Of a stretch of DNA of 64,000 bases, positions 1 through 8,957 are shown piece after piece. The position numbers were made by a program, and so were the translations under genes. The stretch comes from a bacterium (GTDB taxonomy: Bacteria; Auribacterota; Auribacteria; Auribacterales; Auribacteraceae). The stretch is from contig JAHDNF010000006.1 of assembly GCA_018435605.1 (NCBI GenBank), forward strand, positions 124,001 through 188,000, written 5' to 3'. The notes beneath the pieces are model-generated. The model saw only the letters and a program-made list of their open reading frames with translations. It did not search any database and was not told where the DNA came from. Position 1 is the stretch's first letter. The number at the start of each line of letters is the position of its first letter.

Positions 1-163
1 AGTGCGCTTGCAGTCGAATCTTTCGCCGGGAACTACTCTTGTAATAACCGGACGTACCGCTACGCAGAGCATTTTGGATCAGGCCGATACGGTTACGGAA
101 ATGAAAGAGGTCAAGCATCATTATCAAAAAGGTATAAAAGCTGTCAGGGGGATAGAATATTGA
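1..163 (+). CDS. cobO: Corrinoid adenosyltransferase (CobO/BtuR type), 3' end only
   Basis: Only the last 53 codons are present, read in frame from base 2 to the TGA at 161-163. The translated tail contains LVITGR, then DQADTVTEMKEVKHHYQKG and ends in RGIEY. This matches the C-terminal signature of ATP:cob(I)yrinic acid a,c-diamide adenosyltransferases (typically VTGR..., ADLVTEM..VKH...G..A..GIE). The enzyme transfers the adenosyl group of ATP to the corrinoid cobalt to make the coenzyme B12 form. Its stop overlaps the ATG of the next gene (TGATG), so the two are probably co-translated. The nucleotide-binding N-terminal half lies outside the window, so the family call rests on the tail alone. 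Confidence 0.8.
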   Translation, partial: VRLQSNLSPGTTLVITGRTATQSILDQADTVTEMKEVKHHYQKGIKAVRGIEY

Positions 164-1149
164 TGAATAAAGCGCAGTTCTGGGAGCCCGCAGGCGGTAT
201 GTCAGTCCAGTGTCATTTGTGTCCGCACAACTGTATTATTCAGGAAAACAGGCACGGCATCTGCAAAATTCGGGTGAATAAAGAAGGGATACTATACGCT
301 CGTGAATACGGCAGAGTAGTTTCCATGTCTATAGACCCGATGGAAAAAAAACCGCTGTATCATTTTTATCCCGGGTCGGATATCCTATCGGTGGGGGCGA
401 ACGGCTGTAATTTTTCCTGCGAATTTTGCCAGAATTGGCAGGTATCGCAGTACGATCAGCCTACACGATATGTTGCTCCTGAAGAACTGATTAATGTGGC
501 TCTCAAGCATCAATCTGTCGGAATAGCATATACTTATACCGAACCGCTGATATGGTTTGAATATGTTTACGATTGCAGTAAGCTGGCAAATGAAAAAGGA
601 TTGAAAAATGTACTCGTTACGAACGGGTATATCAATCCAAAGCCTGCGCGCGAATTACTGCCGTATATCGACGCGCTAAACATAGATTTAAAATCCATAG
701 ACCCCGACTTTTATGTAAATCTATGCGGTGGAAAAATAGAGCCGGTGAAGGCTTTTATAAAACAAGCATCAAAACAGGCGCATGTGGAGTTGACCAATCT
801 GGTTATACCTACGAAAAATGACAGTGACGATCAACTGGATGAATTGTGCCGGTTCGTTGCATCTGTGGATGAAAACATACCGCTTCATTTTTCCGCATAT
901 TTTCCTCAATATAAAATGGATGTTCCTCGTACGCCGGTCGAGACTTTGTTAAAGGCGCGTAAAATTGCTCAGAAATATTTGCGGTATGTATATTTGGGAA
1001 ATGTTCACACATCTGTTGGAACCAATACGGTCTGTCCCGGTTGCGGAGCTTTGCTGATAGAGCGAAACGGTTATGACACTCATTTGAAAAATATACATAA
1101 CGGCAGATGCGGTCAATGTAATAAATCGATACCTATAGCAGGCGTGTAA
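163..1149 (+). CDS. amrS: AmmeMemoRadiSam system radical SAM enzyme
   Basis: A 328-aa radical SAM protein. Residues 82-89 read CNFSCEFC, the CxxxCxxC motif that binds the SAM-cleaving 4Fe-4S cluster. An N-terminal cysteine-rich segment (CHLCPHNC...) and a C-terminal pair of CxxC motifs (CPGC, CGQC) are also present. Length and the phrase 'SMSIDPMEKKPLYHFYPG' fit the AmrS family, which is usually found with AmrA and the Memo-like AmrB. The family's reaction is poorly defined. ATG 163 is preferred over TTG 160 because it overlaps the upstream stop as TGATG and has AGGGGG about 11 nt upstream. The Memo partner is encoded 52 kb away, at 53144, and no AmrA is in the window. Confidence 0.9.
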   Translation: MNKAQFWEPAGGMSVQCHLCPHNCIIQENRHGICKIRVNKEGILYAREYGRVVSMSIDPMEKKPLYHFYPGSDILSVGANGCNFSCEFCQNWQVSQYDQPTRYVAPEELINVALKHQSVGIAYTYTEPLIWFEYVYDCSKLANEKGLKNVLVTNGYINPKPARELLPYIDALNIDLKSIDPDFYVNLCGGKIEPVKAFIKQASKQAHVELTNLVIPTKNDSDDQLDELCRFVASVDENIPLHFSAYFPQYKMDVPRTPVETLLKARKIAQKYLRYVYLGNVHTSVGTNTVCPGCGALLIERNGYDTHLKNIHNGRCGQCNKSIPIAGV

Positions 1150-1164
1150 GGAGTTAAGTTTTAA

Positions 1165-4100
1165 ATGGCGGAATTTGTTCATCTTCATAATCATACTGAA
1201 TTCAGCGTACTGGATGGTGCTACTCGTGTGTCTGACCTGATTCATCAGGCTAAGGAATACGGTATGCCTGCGGTGGCGTTAACCGATCACGGCAATATGT
1301 ACGGGAGCGCTAAGTTTTTTCTGGAAGCGCAAAAGCAGGGCATCAAGCCTATTATCGGCATGGAGGCTTATGTCGCTCCGACAAGCAGGTTTGATAAAGG
1401 CAGTTCGGGTATGCGTAGCGCATATTACCACCTTCTGTTACTTGCTAAAAACGATCAGGGGTTTCAGAACCTGATGAAATTATCGTCTCTTGGGTTTCTT
1501 GAGGGTTTTTACTACAAACCCCGTATAGATAAAGAAATATTAAAGCAGTACGCAGGCGGTCTGATATGCACCAGCGCGTGCCTGAAAGGCGAGATTGCCC
1601 AGACTATTTTGAAAGGGCGTACCGATGCGTGCAAAAATATAATTGAGGAATATCAGTCTTTTTTCGATCAGGGTGATTTTTATCTTGAAATCATGGATCA
1701 TAGTATTCCCGAACAGGCGATAGTCAACGGAGAGATCATCAAACTTGCCGGCGAGATGAATGTCCCGCTGATAGCCACGAACGACTGTCATTATCTGCGC
1801 AGAGAAGACGCCTACGCGCATGACGTTCTTTTATGCATCCAGACAGGAAGCATTATGACCGATACGCGCCGTATGAGGTTTCAGACACAGGAATTTTATG
1901 TAAAGTCGCCCGAAGAGATGGAAAAACTGTTCGGGTCGGTACCGTCTGCGCTGAAAAACACTATGGAGATTGCAGAAAAATGCGATGTAAAAATTGAGTT
2001 TGGGCGCAGGCTACTGCCGCATTTTTCTACTCCGCAAGGTATTTCCAATAAAGAGTACTTGGAATCGTTGTGCCGTAAAGGATTAGAGAACAGGTATCCG
2101 AAGCTGGATGAAAATATTATCCGAAGATTCGAATACGAGTTGTCGATGATCGAACGGATGGGGTTTGTAGATTATTTTCTTATCGTATGGGATTTCATAA
2201 ACTACGCCAAGAACGAAAATATCCCTGTTGGTCCCGGTCGCGGGTCTGCGGCTGGAAGCATAGTCGCTTATTCGCTTGGAATAACCGATATTGATCCGTT
2301 GCGATACGATCTTATTTTCGAGCGGTTTTTAAACCCTGAACGTGTGTCCATGCCTGATATAGATATAGATTTTTGCTATGAGCGTCGTGGAGAGGTTATC
2401 AATTACGTAACCCGTAAATACGGCAAAGATAACGTCGCACAGATAGTCACTTTCGGAACGCTTGGCGCAAAGGCGGTTGTGAGAGATGTCGGCAGGGTTA
2501 TGGGTATGGAATACAATGAGGTTGACAAAATAGCCAAGCTGATTCCGGCGGAACTGAAAATCACTCTTGGTAAGTCTATAGAAAAAACGCCCGAACTCAA
2601 CGAACTGTATAAGAACGACAATCAAATTAAAACGCTCATCGATACGGCGTTCGCGCTTGAAGGCAATGTGCGTAATACCGGCACCCATGCGGCCGGAGTG
2701 GTAATAAGCGGACAGCCGTTGACGGACTATGTTCCGTTATGTACAAGCAGTAATGGTGAAACATCGACTCAATTCGATATGAAACTGGTTGAGAAAATCG
2801 GGCTACTGAAAATGGATTTTCTCGGATTGAAGACCCTGACCATTTTACAGCATGCGGTGAACATAATCAATCGTACGCATGAACGGACTATTTCTCTGGA
2901 TGATTTGCCCCTTGATGACGAGAAAACATTCGAGCTTTTGCAAAAAGGAAATTCAAACGGTATATTTCAGCTTGAAAGTTCCGGCATGCGTGAACTGTTG
3001 GTCAAGCTGAAACCGAATTGTTTTGAAGATATTATAGCGCTTGTCGCGTTGTATCGTCCGGGTCCCTTGGGCAGTGGTATGGTCGACGACTTCATAAACC
3101 GCAAGCACGGACGGACAAATATATCCTATGAATTGCCTGGACTGGAACCTATCCTAAAAGATACTTACGGGATTATCTTGTATCAGGAACAGGTGCAGAA
3201 AATATCTTCGGTGCTTGGAGGTTTTTCGCTGGGTGAAGCTGATTTGTTGCGCCGTGCCATGGGTAAGAAGATTGTGGAAGAAATGGCGCGTCAGCGTGAA
3301 CGCTTCATTGCCGGAGCCTTGGAAAAAAATATTTCAAAGAAACTTGCTGAAGATATTTTCGACAGAATGGCGAAATTCGCCGAGTACGGCTTCAATAAGT
3401 CGCACAGCGCGGCGTATGCTCTTATTTCATATCGGACAGCGTATTTGAAAGCCAATTATCCGGTAGAGTTTATGGCGGCGCTACTGTCCAATGAAATCAC
3501 CAATCCCGAAAAAATTACCTTGTATATTGAAGAATGCAAACGGATGAATATCAGTATTTTGCCTCCGGATGTGAACCAGAGTTTTTCCGCGTTCACAGTG
3601 GTTGACAAGACTATACGTTTCGGTTTGAGCGCTGTTAAAAATGTGGGAACAAACGCTGTTGAAGCTATTATTCATGCTCGCAAAGAAAAAGGGCATTTTA
3701 CGTCGCTGTATGATTTTGTGGAAAAAGTAGATCCTAGGCAGGTAAATAGAAAAGTTACGGAAAGTCTGGTCAAGTGCGGCGCTTTCGACAGTCTAGGATT
3801 CAAACGAGCGCAGATGTTCGCGGCGATAGATCAGGCAATCGAAAGGGCGGCGGAAACGCATCAGGATGAACTTGCGGGGCAGTTCAGTTTATTCGATTCA
3901 GGCGAGGAAGAGACTGAAATCATGGGCGGGCATATAGAACTTCCGGCAGTGGATGAATGGGAAAAAACTCAAATGTTGTTTTACGAAAAAGAGTTGTTGG
4001 GGTTTTACGTTACAGGCCATCCGCTGGATTCGTACCGGAATCTGTTTCATCTGTTTCCTTTTGATTCTATAGCAAAACTCAAGAAGAGTTCTACGGCAAG

Positions 4101-4602
4101 ATCGGTGCATATAGCCGGCATGATACCGAAACTGAAGTTTACCGTAACCAAACGCGGTAACGAAAAAATGGCTATGGGGGAACTCGAGGATTATCATGAT
4201 TCCATGGAAATAGTGCTTTTCCCTAAAGTATGTGCAGATTGCATGGAGCATCTTGCGGTTGACGCGCTGGTATATATTCACGGCAAACTTGAATTGAACG
4301 ACAAGAACCCGAAGATAATCGTCGAGGAGCTTATTCCGCTAAAAGATGTCTTGTCCAAGAAAACAGCCGGACTGCAAATTCAGGTTTCATCGGATACGGT
4401 TAATGAGAAATGGATAGATTCTTTAAAAAATGTAATCTCGCGTCATCCCGGCCGATGCGCTGTATACCTGAAATTGCGGTTTCCTGAAAATTATGCTCTT
4501 ACAATGCAGACAGGCAACGGCTATTCGGTTATGCCGGGCGAATTACTGCTCGAAGAATTGCGAAATATCGTCGATCCTTCTTCGCTTACTCTGCGTTTAT
4601 AG
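1165..4602 (+). CDS. dnaE: DNA polymerase III alpha subunit, DnaE type
   Basis: This is the catalytic subunit of the replicative DNA polymerase (1,145 aa, normal length for DnaE). It opens with a PHP domain (HLHNHTEFSVLDG near residue 6, TDHGNMYG, later NDCHYL). The C-family polymerase core follows, with GPGRGSAAGS near residue 356 and the catalytic aspartates in PDIDIDF near residue 397. The tandem helix-hairpin-helix region and a C-terminal OB-fold region (residues about 970-1070) come after. TAAGGAG sits directly upstream of ATG 1165. It starts 15 bases after amrS and lacks an exonuclease insert, so it is not PolC. The extended core motifs make the call secure. Confidence 0.97.
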   Translation: MAEFVHLHNHTEFSVLDGATRVSDLIHQAKEYGMPAVALTDHGNMYGSAKFFLEAQKQGIKPIIGMEAYVAPTSRFDKGSSGMRSAYYHLLLLAKNDQGFQNLMKLSSLGFLEGFYYKPRIDKEILKQYAGGLICTSACLKGEIAQTILKGRTDACKNIIEEYQSFFDQGDFYLEIMDHSIPEQAIVNGEIIKLAGEMNVPLIATNDCHYLRREDAYAHDVLLCIQTGSIMTDTRRMRFQTQEFYVKSPEEMEKLFGSVPSALKNTMEIAEKCDVKIEFGRRLLPHFSTPQGISNKEYLESLCRKGLENRYPKLDENIIRRFEYELSMIERMGFVDYFLIVWDFINYAKNENIPVGPGRGSAAGSIVAYSLGITDIDPLRYDLIFERFLNPERVSMPDIDIDFCYERRGEVINYVTRKYGKDNVAQIVTFGTLGAKAVVRDVGRVMGMEYNEVDKIAKLIPAELKITLGKSIEKTPELNELYKNDNQIKTLIDTAFALEGNVRNTGTHAAGVVISGQPLTDYVPLCTSSNGETSTQFDMKLVEKIGLLKMDFLGLKTLTILQHAVNIINRTHERTISLDDLPLDDEKTFELLQKGNSNGIFQLESSGMRELLVKLKPNCFEDIIALVALYRPGPLGSGMVDDFINRKHGRTNISYELPGLEPILKDTYGIILYQEQVQKISSVLGGFSLGEADLLRRAMGKKIVEEMARQRERFIAGALEKNISKKLAEDIFDRMAKFAEYGFNKSHSAAYALISYRTAYLKANYPVEFMAALLSNEITNPEKITLYIEECKRMNISILPPDVNQSFSAFTVVDKTIRFGLSAVKNVGTNAVEAIIHARKEKGHFTSLYDFVEKVDPRQVNRKVTESLVKCGAFDSLGFKRAQMFAAIDQAIERAAETHQDELAGQFSLFDSGEEETEIMGGHIELPAVDEWEKTQMLFYEKELLGFYVTGHPLDSYRNLFHLFPFDSIAKLKKSSTARSVHIAGMIPKLKFTVTKRGNEKMAMGELEDYHDSMEIVLFPKVCADCMEHLAVDALVYIHGKLELNDKNPKIIVEELIPLKDVLSKKTAGLQIQVSSDTVNEKWIDSLKNVISRHPGRCAVYLKLRFPENYALTMQTGNGYSVMPGELLLEELRNIVDPSSLTLRL

Positions 4603-4687
4603 ATATAAACTTCGCGCATGTTGTTTTCAAGATATGACAAATCCTGCAATAAAACGAAGTAGTTTAAAGGAGTATGGAATTTATAAT

Positions 4688-6343
4688 TTATTGTGATGTA
4701 ATGTGTTGAAACTTCTTTTCGTCAAGTTTGTATACGTCAGTGCCGGATATTTGTCCGATATAGGTATAGTATTTGTCGAGGAATGTTTTCAACCGCTCGA
4801 ATCGGGTAACGGGGTATTTGCCGTATTTGAAATAATTTGACGGGGCGGTATCGATGACGAACTTCGGAAAATTTTTATGAAGGTCGTCCATGAGTTTATC
4901 CCACGAACCGGGTATGATGCGGTCAAACCGTTGCCTGTCATAATAGTAATATTTGTCGCCTGTCATTTGTCCGATAAGAAAATTGCAGAATATAAACCTG
5001 CTTGCCGTCCGTCTGTTTGACAAAACGTATATTTCAGGGCAAAACCCCCATACGAATATTTTGTCTGAAGAAGTTGTGTTTGTGTATATATATTTAGCGA
5101 TATGATATATAAACGTCTGTTTTTGTTTTAGCGGATCAAGTGTTACAAAGTAACTTCGTTCTAGGGTAAACGACCAGCCTAAATGGGTTTTTATACATGT
5201 GAATAAGCCGAAGGCGAACAGTGCGAGGATCAGCCAAGCTCTAATACGTCCTTTCATGGCTTTGTGCGATAAATTGTAAAAAGCGCACGTCCACCAGTGC
5301 GCAGAAAGGGCGGCTACCGCCGGCAGTGCAAAAAAGAAATAATGTCCCTCAAAACGCCATCCGAGCGCCACGCAAACCCAACTGGCAGGATACCATATCG
5401 CATATAGTCGGTCTGCGGTTAATACCGGCAGTCCGGCTACGGTTCGCTTGGATATTCGGCATAGGCTGTAGAAAAACATGAGTATGGACGGTGCGTAGAA
5501 CACTGTGTTGCCTTTGGTGAAAACGCTGATATTGTTTTTGGCGGCGTAAAATCCGTATCGCAGGTCGTTATCTTTCATATAAAGAATGTTGTGCCAGAAT
5601 CCCACCATAATAAAATCGTCCAAAGCATTGTGAAACATGAAATAGAGTATCACAGGCAAGGTAGCCGATATAAATCCTGATATAAGGATCGAACTTTGTT
5701 TGATTCGTACCGGCAAAGTGTTGCCGGGAGTAAAAAATACGTGTAAAATGATAACCGGCAAAAACATTCCTGCTGGTTGTTTGAAGAAAAAACCTGCGCA
5801 AATCAACGCGCCGGATATGAATATAGATATATTTGACGACGGTTTTCTTAAAAATATGTACAGCGCCCATACGCAAAAGAACACGCTGAATATCTCTGTA
5901 TTTGCCGCCTGAAAATGAGACGCCTGACCGGCGCTGGATAGCGTAGCGTAAAAAAAGACGGATATTATGGCAACGATTTTTGTGCTTATTGAAGAAATCA
6001 TTAAAAAAAGACCCAAACAGGTCATTGCTACGGTGATAGCGGCTGTCCAGTGAACTGCGGTAAGGTTGTTTCTGCCGAATAATGCGAAAATTGAGGCGTA
6101 TAGATAATAAATCGCCGGCGGTTTTTGTTCCCAAGCGTCCCTGTATGGCAATCCTCCGTCGAGTATGACGTTGGCGATTTCCGCATACAGAGCCTCGTCG
6201 ACGATCAGAATAGGTACGCCTATATATGGGATCCTAAGCCATAGGCTCCATGCTATGCATACAGCCAGCAGGATGTATAAGACGAATCTTTTATTTGTAA
6301 TATTATGAATATTTGTTAAATTATTAATTAGATTAGTTTTCAT
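4688..6343 (-). CDS. GT-C membrane glycosyltransferase (PMT/ArnT superfamily)
   Basis: A polytopic membrane protein of 551 aa with about ten hydrophobic segments followed by a soluble C-terminal region. After the first membrane helix an acidic DE pair occurs in 'IVDEALYAEIA', followed by 'WEQKPP'. This is the arrangement of GT-C enzymes that take sugars from polyprenyl-phosphate carriers on the periplasmic face. The acceptor cannot be told from the sequence. ATG 6343 gives a plausible lysine-containing cytosolic start before the first helix. A TTG at 6376 would add 11 residues, and neither has a strong ribosome-binding site. It converges on dnaE, with 85 bases between the stops and no clear terminator there. 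A second family member lies at 31572. Confidence 0.8.
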   Translation of the reverse strand: MKTNLINNLTNIHNITNKRFVLYILLAVCIAWSLWLRIPYIGVPILIVDEALYAEIANVILDGGLPYRDAWEQKPPAIYYLYASIFALFGRNNLTAVHWTAAITVAMTCLGLFLMISSISTKIVAIISVFFYATLSSAGQASHFQAANTEIFSVFFCVWALYIFLRKPSSNISIFISGALICAGFFFKQPAGMFLPVIILHVFFTPGNTLPVRIKQSSILISGFISATLPVILYFMFHNALDDFIMVGFWHNILYMKDNDLRYGFYAAKNNISVFTKGNTVFYAPSILMFFYSLCRISKRTVAGLPVLTADRLYAIWYPASWVCVALGWRFEGHYFFFALPAVAALSAHWWTCAFYNLSHKAMKGRIRAWLILALFAFGLFTCIKTHLGWSFTLERSYFVTLDPLKQKQTFIYHIAKYIYTNTTSSDKIFVWGFCPEIYVLSNRRTASRFIFCNFLIGQMTGDKYYYYDRQRFDRIIPGSWDKLMDDLHKNFPKFVIDTAPSNYFKYGKYPVTRFERLKTFLDKYYTYIGQISGTDVYKLDEKKFQHITSQ

Positions 6344-6809
6344 TTTGACAAATGGAGTCCTGTTTGTGTATATCAAAGATACGGCAAAATTGGTCTAGGA
6401 AGTCTTGAAGAATAAAAAATGTAATTTTGGCTCGGCAAATTCACAGTATATTGAGTTTGTATTGCATATCAAACTCGCCTGTTTCTGCCGAAATTGCAAT
6501 TAAGTAAGGCTTAATGCCAATTTTTCAGAGACTCCCAGCTAATGTTTAACCGATCTTTCCGAAAGATTCTACAGATAAATTTCAGAATTTTTGTGAAAAA
6601 GATCGTTTTTTTGTCGATTTATATATGTGCATAACAATATGTTTCGTATTACAAAGTAGTTAAGCGCTTGTTGAAGCGGCGCTACAAATTATCGTTGTAT
6701 ACGGAGTGTAAAATCTATAGTATATAACAACATAAAATAATTTTAAAAAGAAACATTTTATGATATTATAACCGATAATGCGAAACATTCTGCCGTGGAG
6801 GACATCTCA
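6344..6809. other. Non-coding interval between divergent genes
   Basis: About 460 A/T-rich bases separate the minus-strand glycosyltransferase from the PilZ gene, and I see no convincing coding sequence. Two small symmetrical elements stand out. One is a 7-bp stem GAGTTTG/CAAACTC at 6453-6476. The other is a near-perfect inverted repeat ATCTTTC-C-GAAAGAT at 6553-6567, which could be an operator. Promoters for both flanking genes must lie here, but no box pair is close enough to consensus to name. Confidence 0.5.
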
Positions 6810-7196
6810 TTGGGCAAAGATATTGATAAAAGTAAATATGAAGGCAAAGAAAAACGCCGGCATGCGCGAATACCGTTTAATTATGTCGTAACATGCCGTG
6901 ATTGTGCGGGTAATGTGGAATCGGTATCGCATTTTGCGTTTATGCACAGTAAGAATGTCAGCGCCGGAGGGTTGTTGCTGGAGTCTAAGTATTATTATCC
7001 CTCTGCGACATTGCTTGAGATAAAGTTATCCATACCGTCGATATCTCATTCTATTAAAATAATAGGCGAGGTGGTCAGAAGCGAGGAGATGAAAAAAAAC
7101 AATACATATAATCTCGGCGTATCGTTTGTGCGTATCGACGAAAAAGGCAGGGATGAACTGGTTAAATTTATAGAGGATCATCTTGGAGAGAGCTGA
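6810..7196 (+). CDS. PilZ domain protein
   Basis: A 128-aa single-domain protein. RRHAR near the N terminus (the RxxxR element) and NVSAGGLLLES (the NxSxxG element) are the two cyclic-di-GMP contact motifs of PilZ domains. A typical beta-barrel ending 'LGVSFVRI' follows. It probably acts as a soluble c-di-GMP receptor. The TTG at 6810 is chosen because GGAGGA lies at 6798-6803 with ideal spacing. A GTG at 6795 would sit on top of that ribosome-binding site. No GGDEF or EAL protein is in the window. The gene leads a cluster with a small membrane protein and a sigma-54 activator. Confidence 0.85.
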   Translation: MGKDIDKSKYEGKEKRRHARIPFNYVVTCRDCAGNVESVSHFAFMHSKNVSAGGLLLESKYYYPSATLLEIKLSIPSISHSIKIIGEVVRSEEMKKNNTYNLGVSFVRIDEKGRDELVKFIEDHLGES

Positions 7197-7207
7197 AAGG
7201 AGGCTCC

Positions 7208-7468
7208 ATGGAAAACAAAATGTCTGTGAATAATACGGTACTTGAAGAAAACGAAACAATGGTTTATAACAAACCGGCGGATAAATTGATGGTTTTGATA
7301 TCCGCGTTTGTGTCTGGGGGGGCACTGTTTCTTGTCTCAAGTTTCGTATTGCGTTACCAATGGTATACGAGCGTTTTGTATTTTATAGCCATGGCTGTGT
7401 GGGTAGTGCTGTTTTTTGAATATTTTAATTATTCATTATTTAGAAAACCCCCTGAAACCAATGAATGA
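7208..7468 (+). CDS. Small two-helix membrane protein, unknown
   Basis: An 86-aa protein with a polar N terminus of about 27 residues and two hydrophobic helices (about residues 28-48 and 54-75). A strong AAGGAGG lies just upstream of the ATG, 11 bases after the PilZ gene. Its stop overlaps the ATG of the sigma-54 activator (ATGAATGA), so the three genes are probably translated together. I do not recognise a family. A membrane partner for the neighbouring PilZ protein or regulator is possible but unsupported. Confidence 0.65.
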   Translation: MENKMSVNNTVLEENETMVYNKPADKLMVLISAFVSGGALFLVSSFVLRYQWYTSVLYFIAMAVWVVLFFEYFNYSLFRKPPETNE

Positions 7469-8957
7469 AATTGATTATAGAAAATATTTTGAGATTTTAC
7501 AAGATGCGGCGAAACTCATAAATTCATCATTCAGCCTGAATGTTGCTCTTGAGAGTATCATGGAGGCAGTTACGAAATCGATGAATTCCGAGGCCGCTTC
7601 GTTATTGATGCTGAATCAGCGTACAAAAAACTTGTATTTCAAAGCTGTAACCGGCAATGTAGCCGACGATTTGAGGAATATTACGGTCAAACTTGGGGAA
7701 GGTATTGCAGGCTGGGTTGCGCAGGAGCGAAAAAGCCTGATAGTATCCAATACTAACGAAGATCCCCGCCACAAAAAAGATATAGATAATTCCACCGGTT
7801 TTCAATCCAGATCAATAATCGCTTCGCCTATTGAATATCAGGGCGAGGTGCTAGGAACTCTTGAGGTTCTCAATCCACTCGATAAAGAACATTACGATGA
7901 GAACGATTTAGTTTTGCTTGAAGCGCTTTCTTCTCAGGTAGCCATCGCGTTGCGGTATTGCGACAGTTATTTCAAATTAAATCAGGAAAACACCTCGCTT
8001 AAGCAGGTGATTGACCTAGAACATAAAATGATCGGGCAGAGCAAAGAGGTTAACGACATATTCGAATTGATCAGAAAGATTGCGCCTTTTGACGTGACTG
8101 TTCTGGTTACCGGAGAAAGCGGAACCGGTAAAGAGCTTGTAGCGCGTGCAATTCATGATAACAGTCCACGAAAGTCGAAACCGTTTGTGGCAATAAACTG
8201 TACCGCTTTGCCTGAAAACCTGATTGAGTCGGAGTTGTTCGGCCATGAACGGGGTGCCTTTACCGGCGCTGTATCAGTACGTAAGGGGAAATTTGAAACC
8301 GCGTTCGGTGGTACGCTATTCCTAGACGAGATAGGCGATATGGGGTTTTCTGTACAGGCTAAAATACTCCGCGTACTTGAAACCGGCGTATACGAGCGTG
8401 TTGGCGGCGACCAGCAGTTAAAGGCAAACGTACGGATTGTAGCGGCTACCAATAAAAACCTTCAGGAATTGGTTGCTGAAGGGAAATTCCGCGAGGATTT
8501 GTTTTATCGTTTGAATGAAATACATATAGAGTTGCCGGCGCTTAAGTTGCGCAAGTCTGACATACCGCTGTTGATAAATCATTTTATAAATTTGTTTTCC
8601 AATTCCTTCAATAAGAAGGTAACCGGAGTTTCGCAGGAAGTGCTTGATGTGTTTATGAGTTACGACTGGCCGGGTAATATACGGGAATTGAAAAATGTTA
8701 TCAAAGCGGCTGTTGTATTGGCAGATACGAAAACGCTGACTCTTTCCGATCTGCCGGAAGGTATAAAAAATACTACTATAAAACGGTTTCCGATGACAAC
8801 CGAAATGGGGTCGCTTGACGAACTTGAAAAGCAATATATTCTCAGGGTGTTGCGTGAGAACAACTGGAAGAAAAACGCATCGGCGAAAATACTCAATATT
8901 TCCCGCCCGACGTTGGATTCCAAAATCAAACTATACGGGATAACAATTGAAAAATAG
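7461..8957 (+). CDS. Sigma-54-dependent transcriptional activator, GAF-AAA+-Fis
   Basis: A 498-aa bacterial enhancer-binding protein. Residues about 10-170 form a GAF sensor domain. The AAA+ domain has Walker A GESGTGKE near residue 218, the sigma-54-contacting GAFTGA at 265-270, and Walker B GTLFLDEIGD. The C terminus is a Fis-type helix-turn-helix (NASAKILNISRPTLDSKIKLYG). It should remodel RNA polymerase carrying RpoN at -24/-12 promoters in response to a small-molecule signal. ATG 7461 is preferred because it overlaps the preceding stop and is followed directly by the GAF domain. An upstream in-frame start at 7416 would bury 53 bases of the previous gene. rpoN itself is not in the window. 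Confidence 0.93.
   Translation: MNEIDYRKYFEILQDAAKLINSSFSLNVALESIMEAVTKSMNSEAASLLMLNQRTKNLYFKAVTGNVADDLRNITVKLGEGIAGWVAQERKSLIVSNTNEDPRHKKDIDNSTGFQSRSIIASPIEYQGEVLGTLEVLNPLDKEHYDENDLVLLEALSSQVAIALRYCDSYFKLNQENTSLKQVIDLEHKMIGQSKEVNDIFELIRKIAPFDVTVLVTGESGTGKELVARAIHDNSPRKSKPFVAINCTALPENLIESELFGHERGAFTGAVSVRKGKFETAFGGTLFLDEIGDMGFSVQAKILRVLETGVYERVGGDQQLKANVRIVAATNKNLQELVAEGKFREDLFYRLNEIHIELPALKLRKSDIPLLINHFINLFSNSFNKKVTGVSQEVLDVFMSYDWPGNIRELKNVIKAAVVLADTKTLTLSDLPEGIKNTTIKRFPMTTEMGSLDELEKQYILRVLRENNWKKNASAKILNISRPTLDSKIKLYGITIEK

Noticed and set aside
5568-6134. 188-codon minus-strand open frame inside the first glycosyltransferase
   Set aside because: It lies fully inside the well-supported membrane transferase in another frame, with no ribosome-binding site or recognisable domain.
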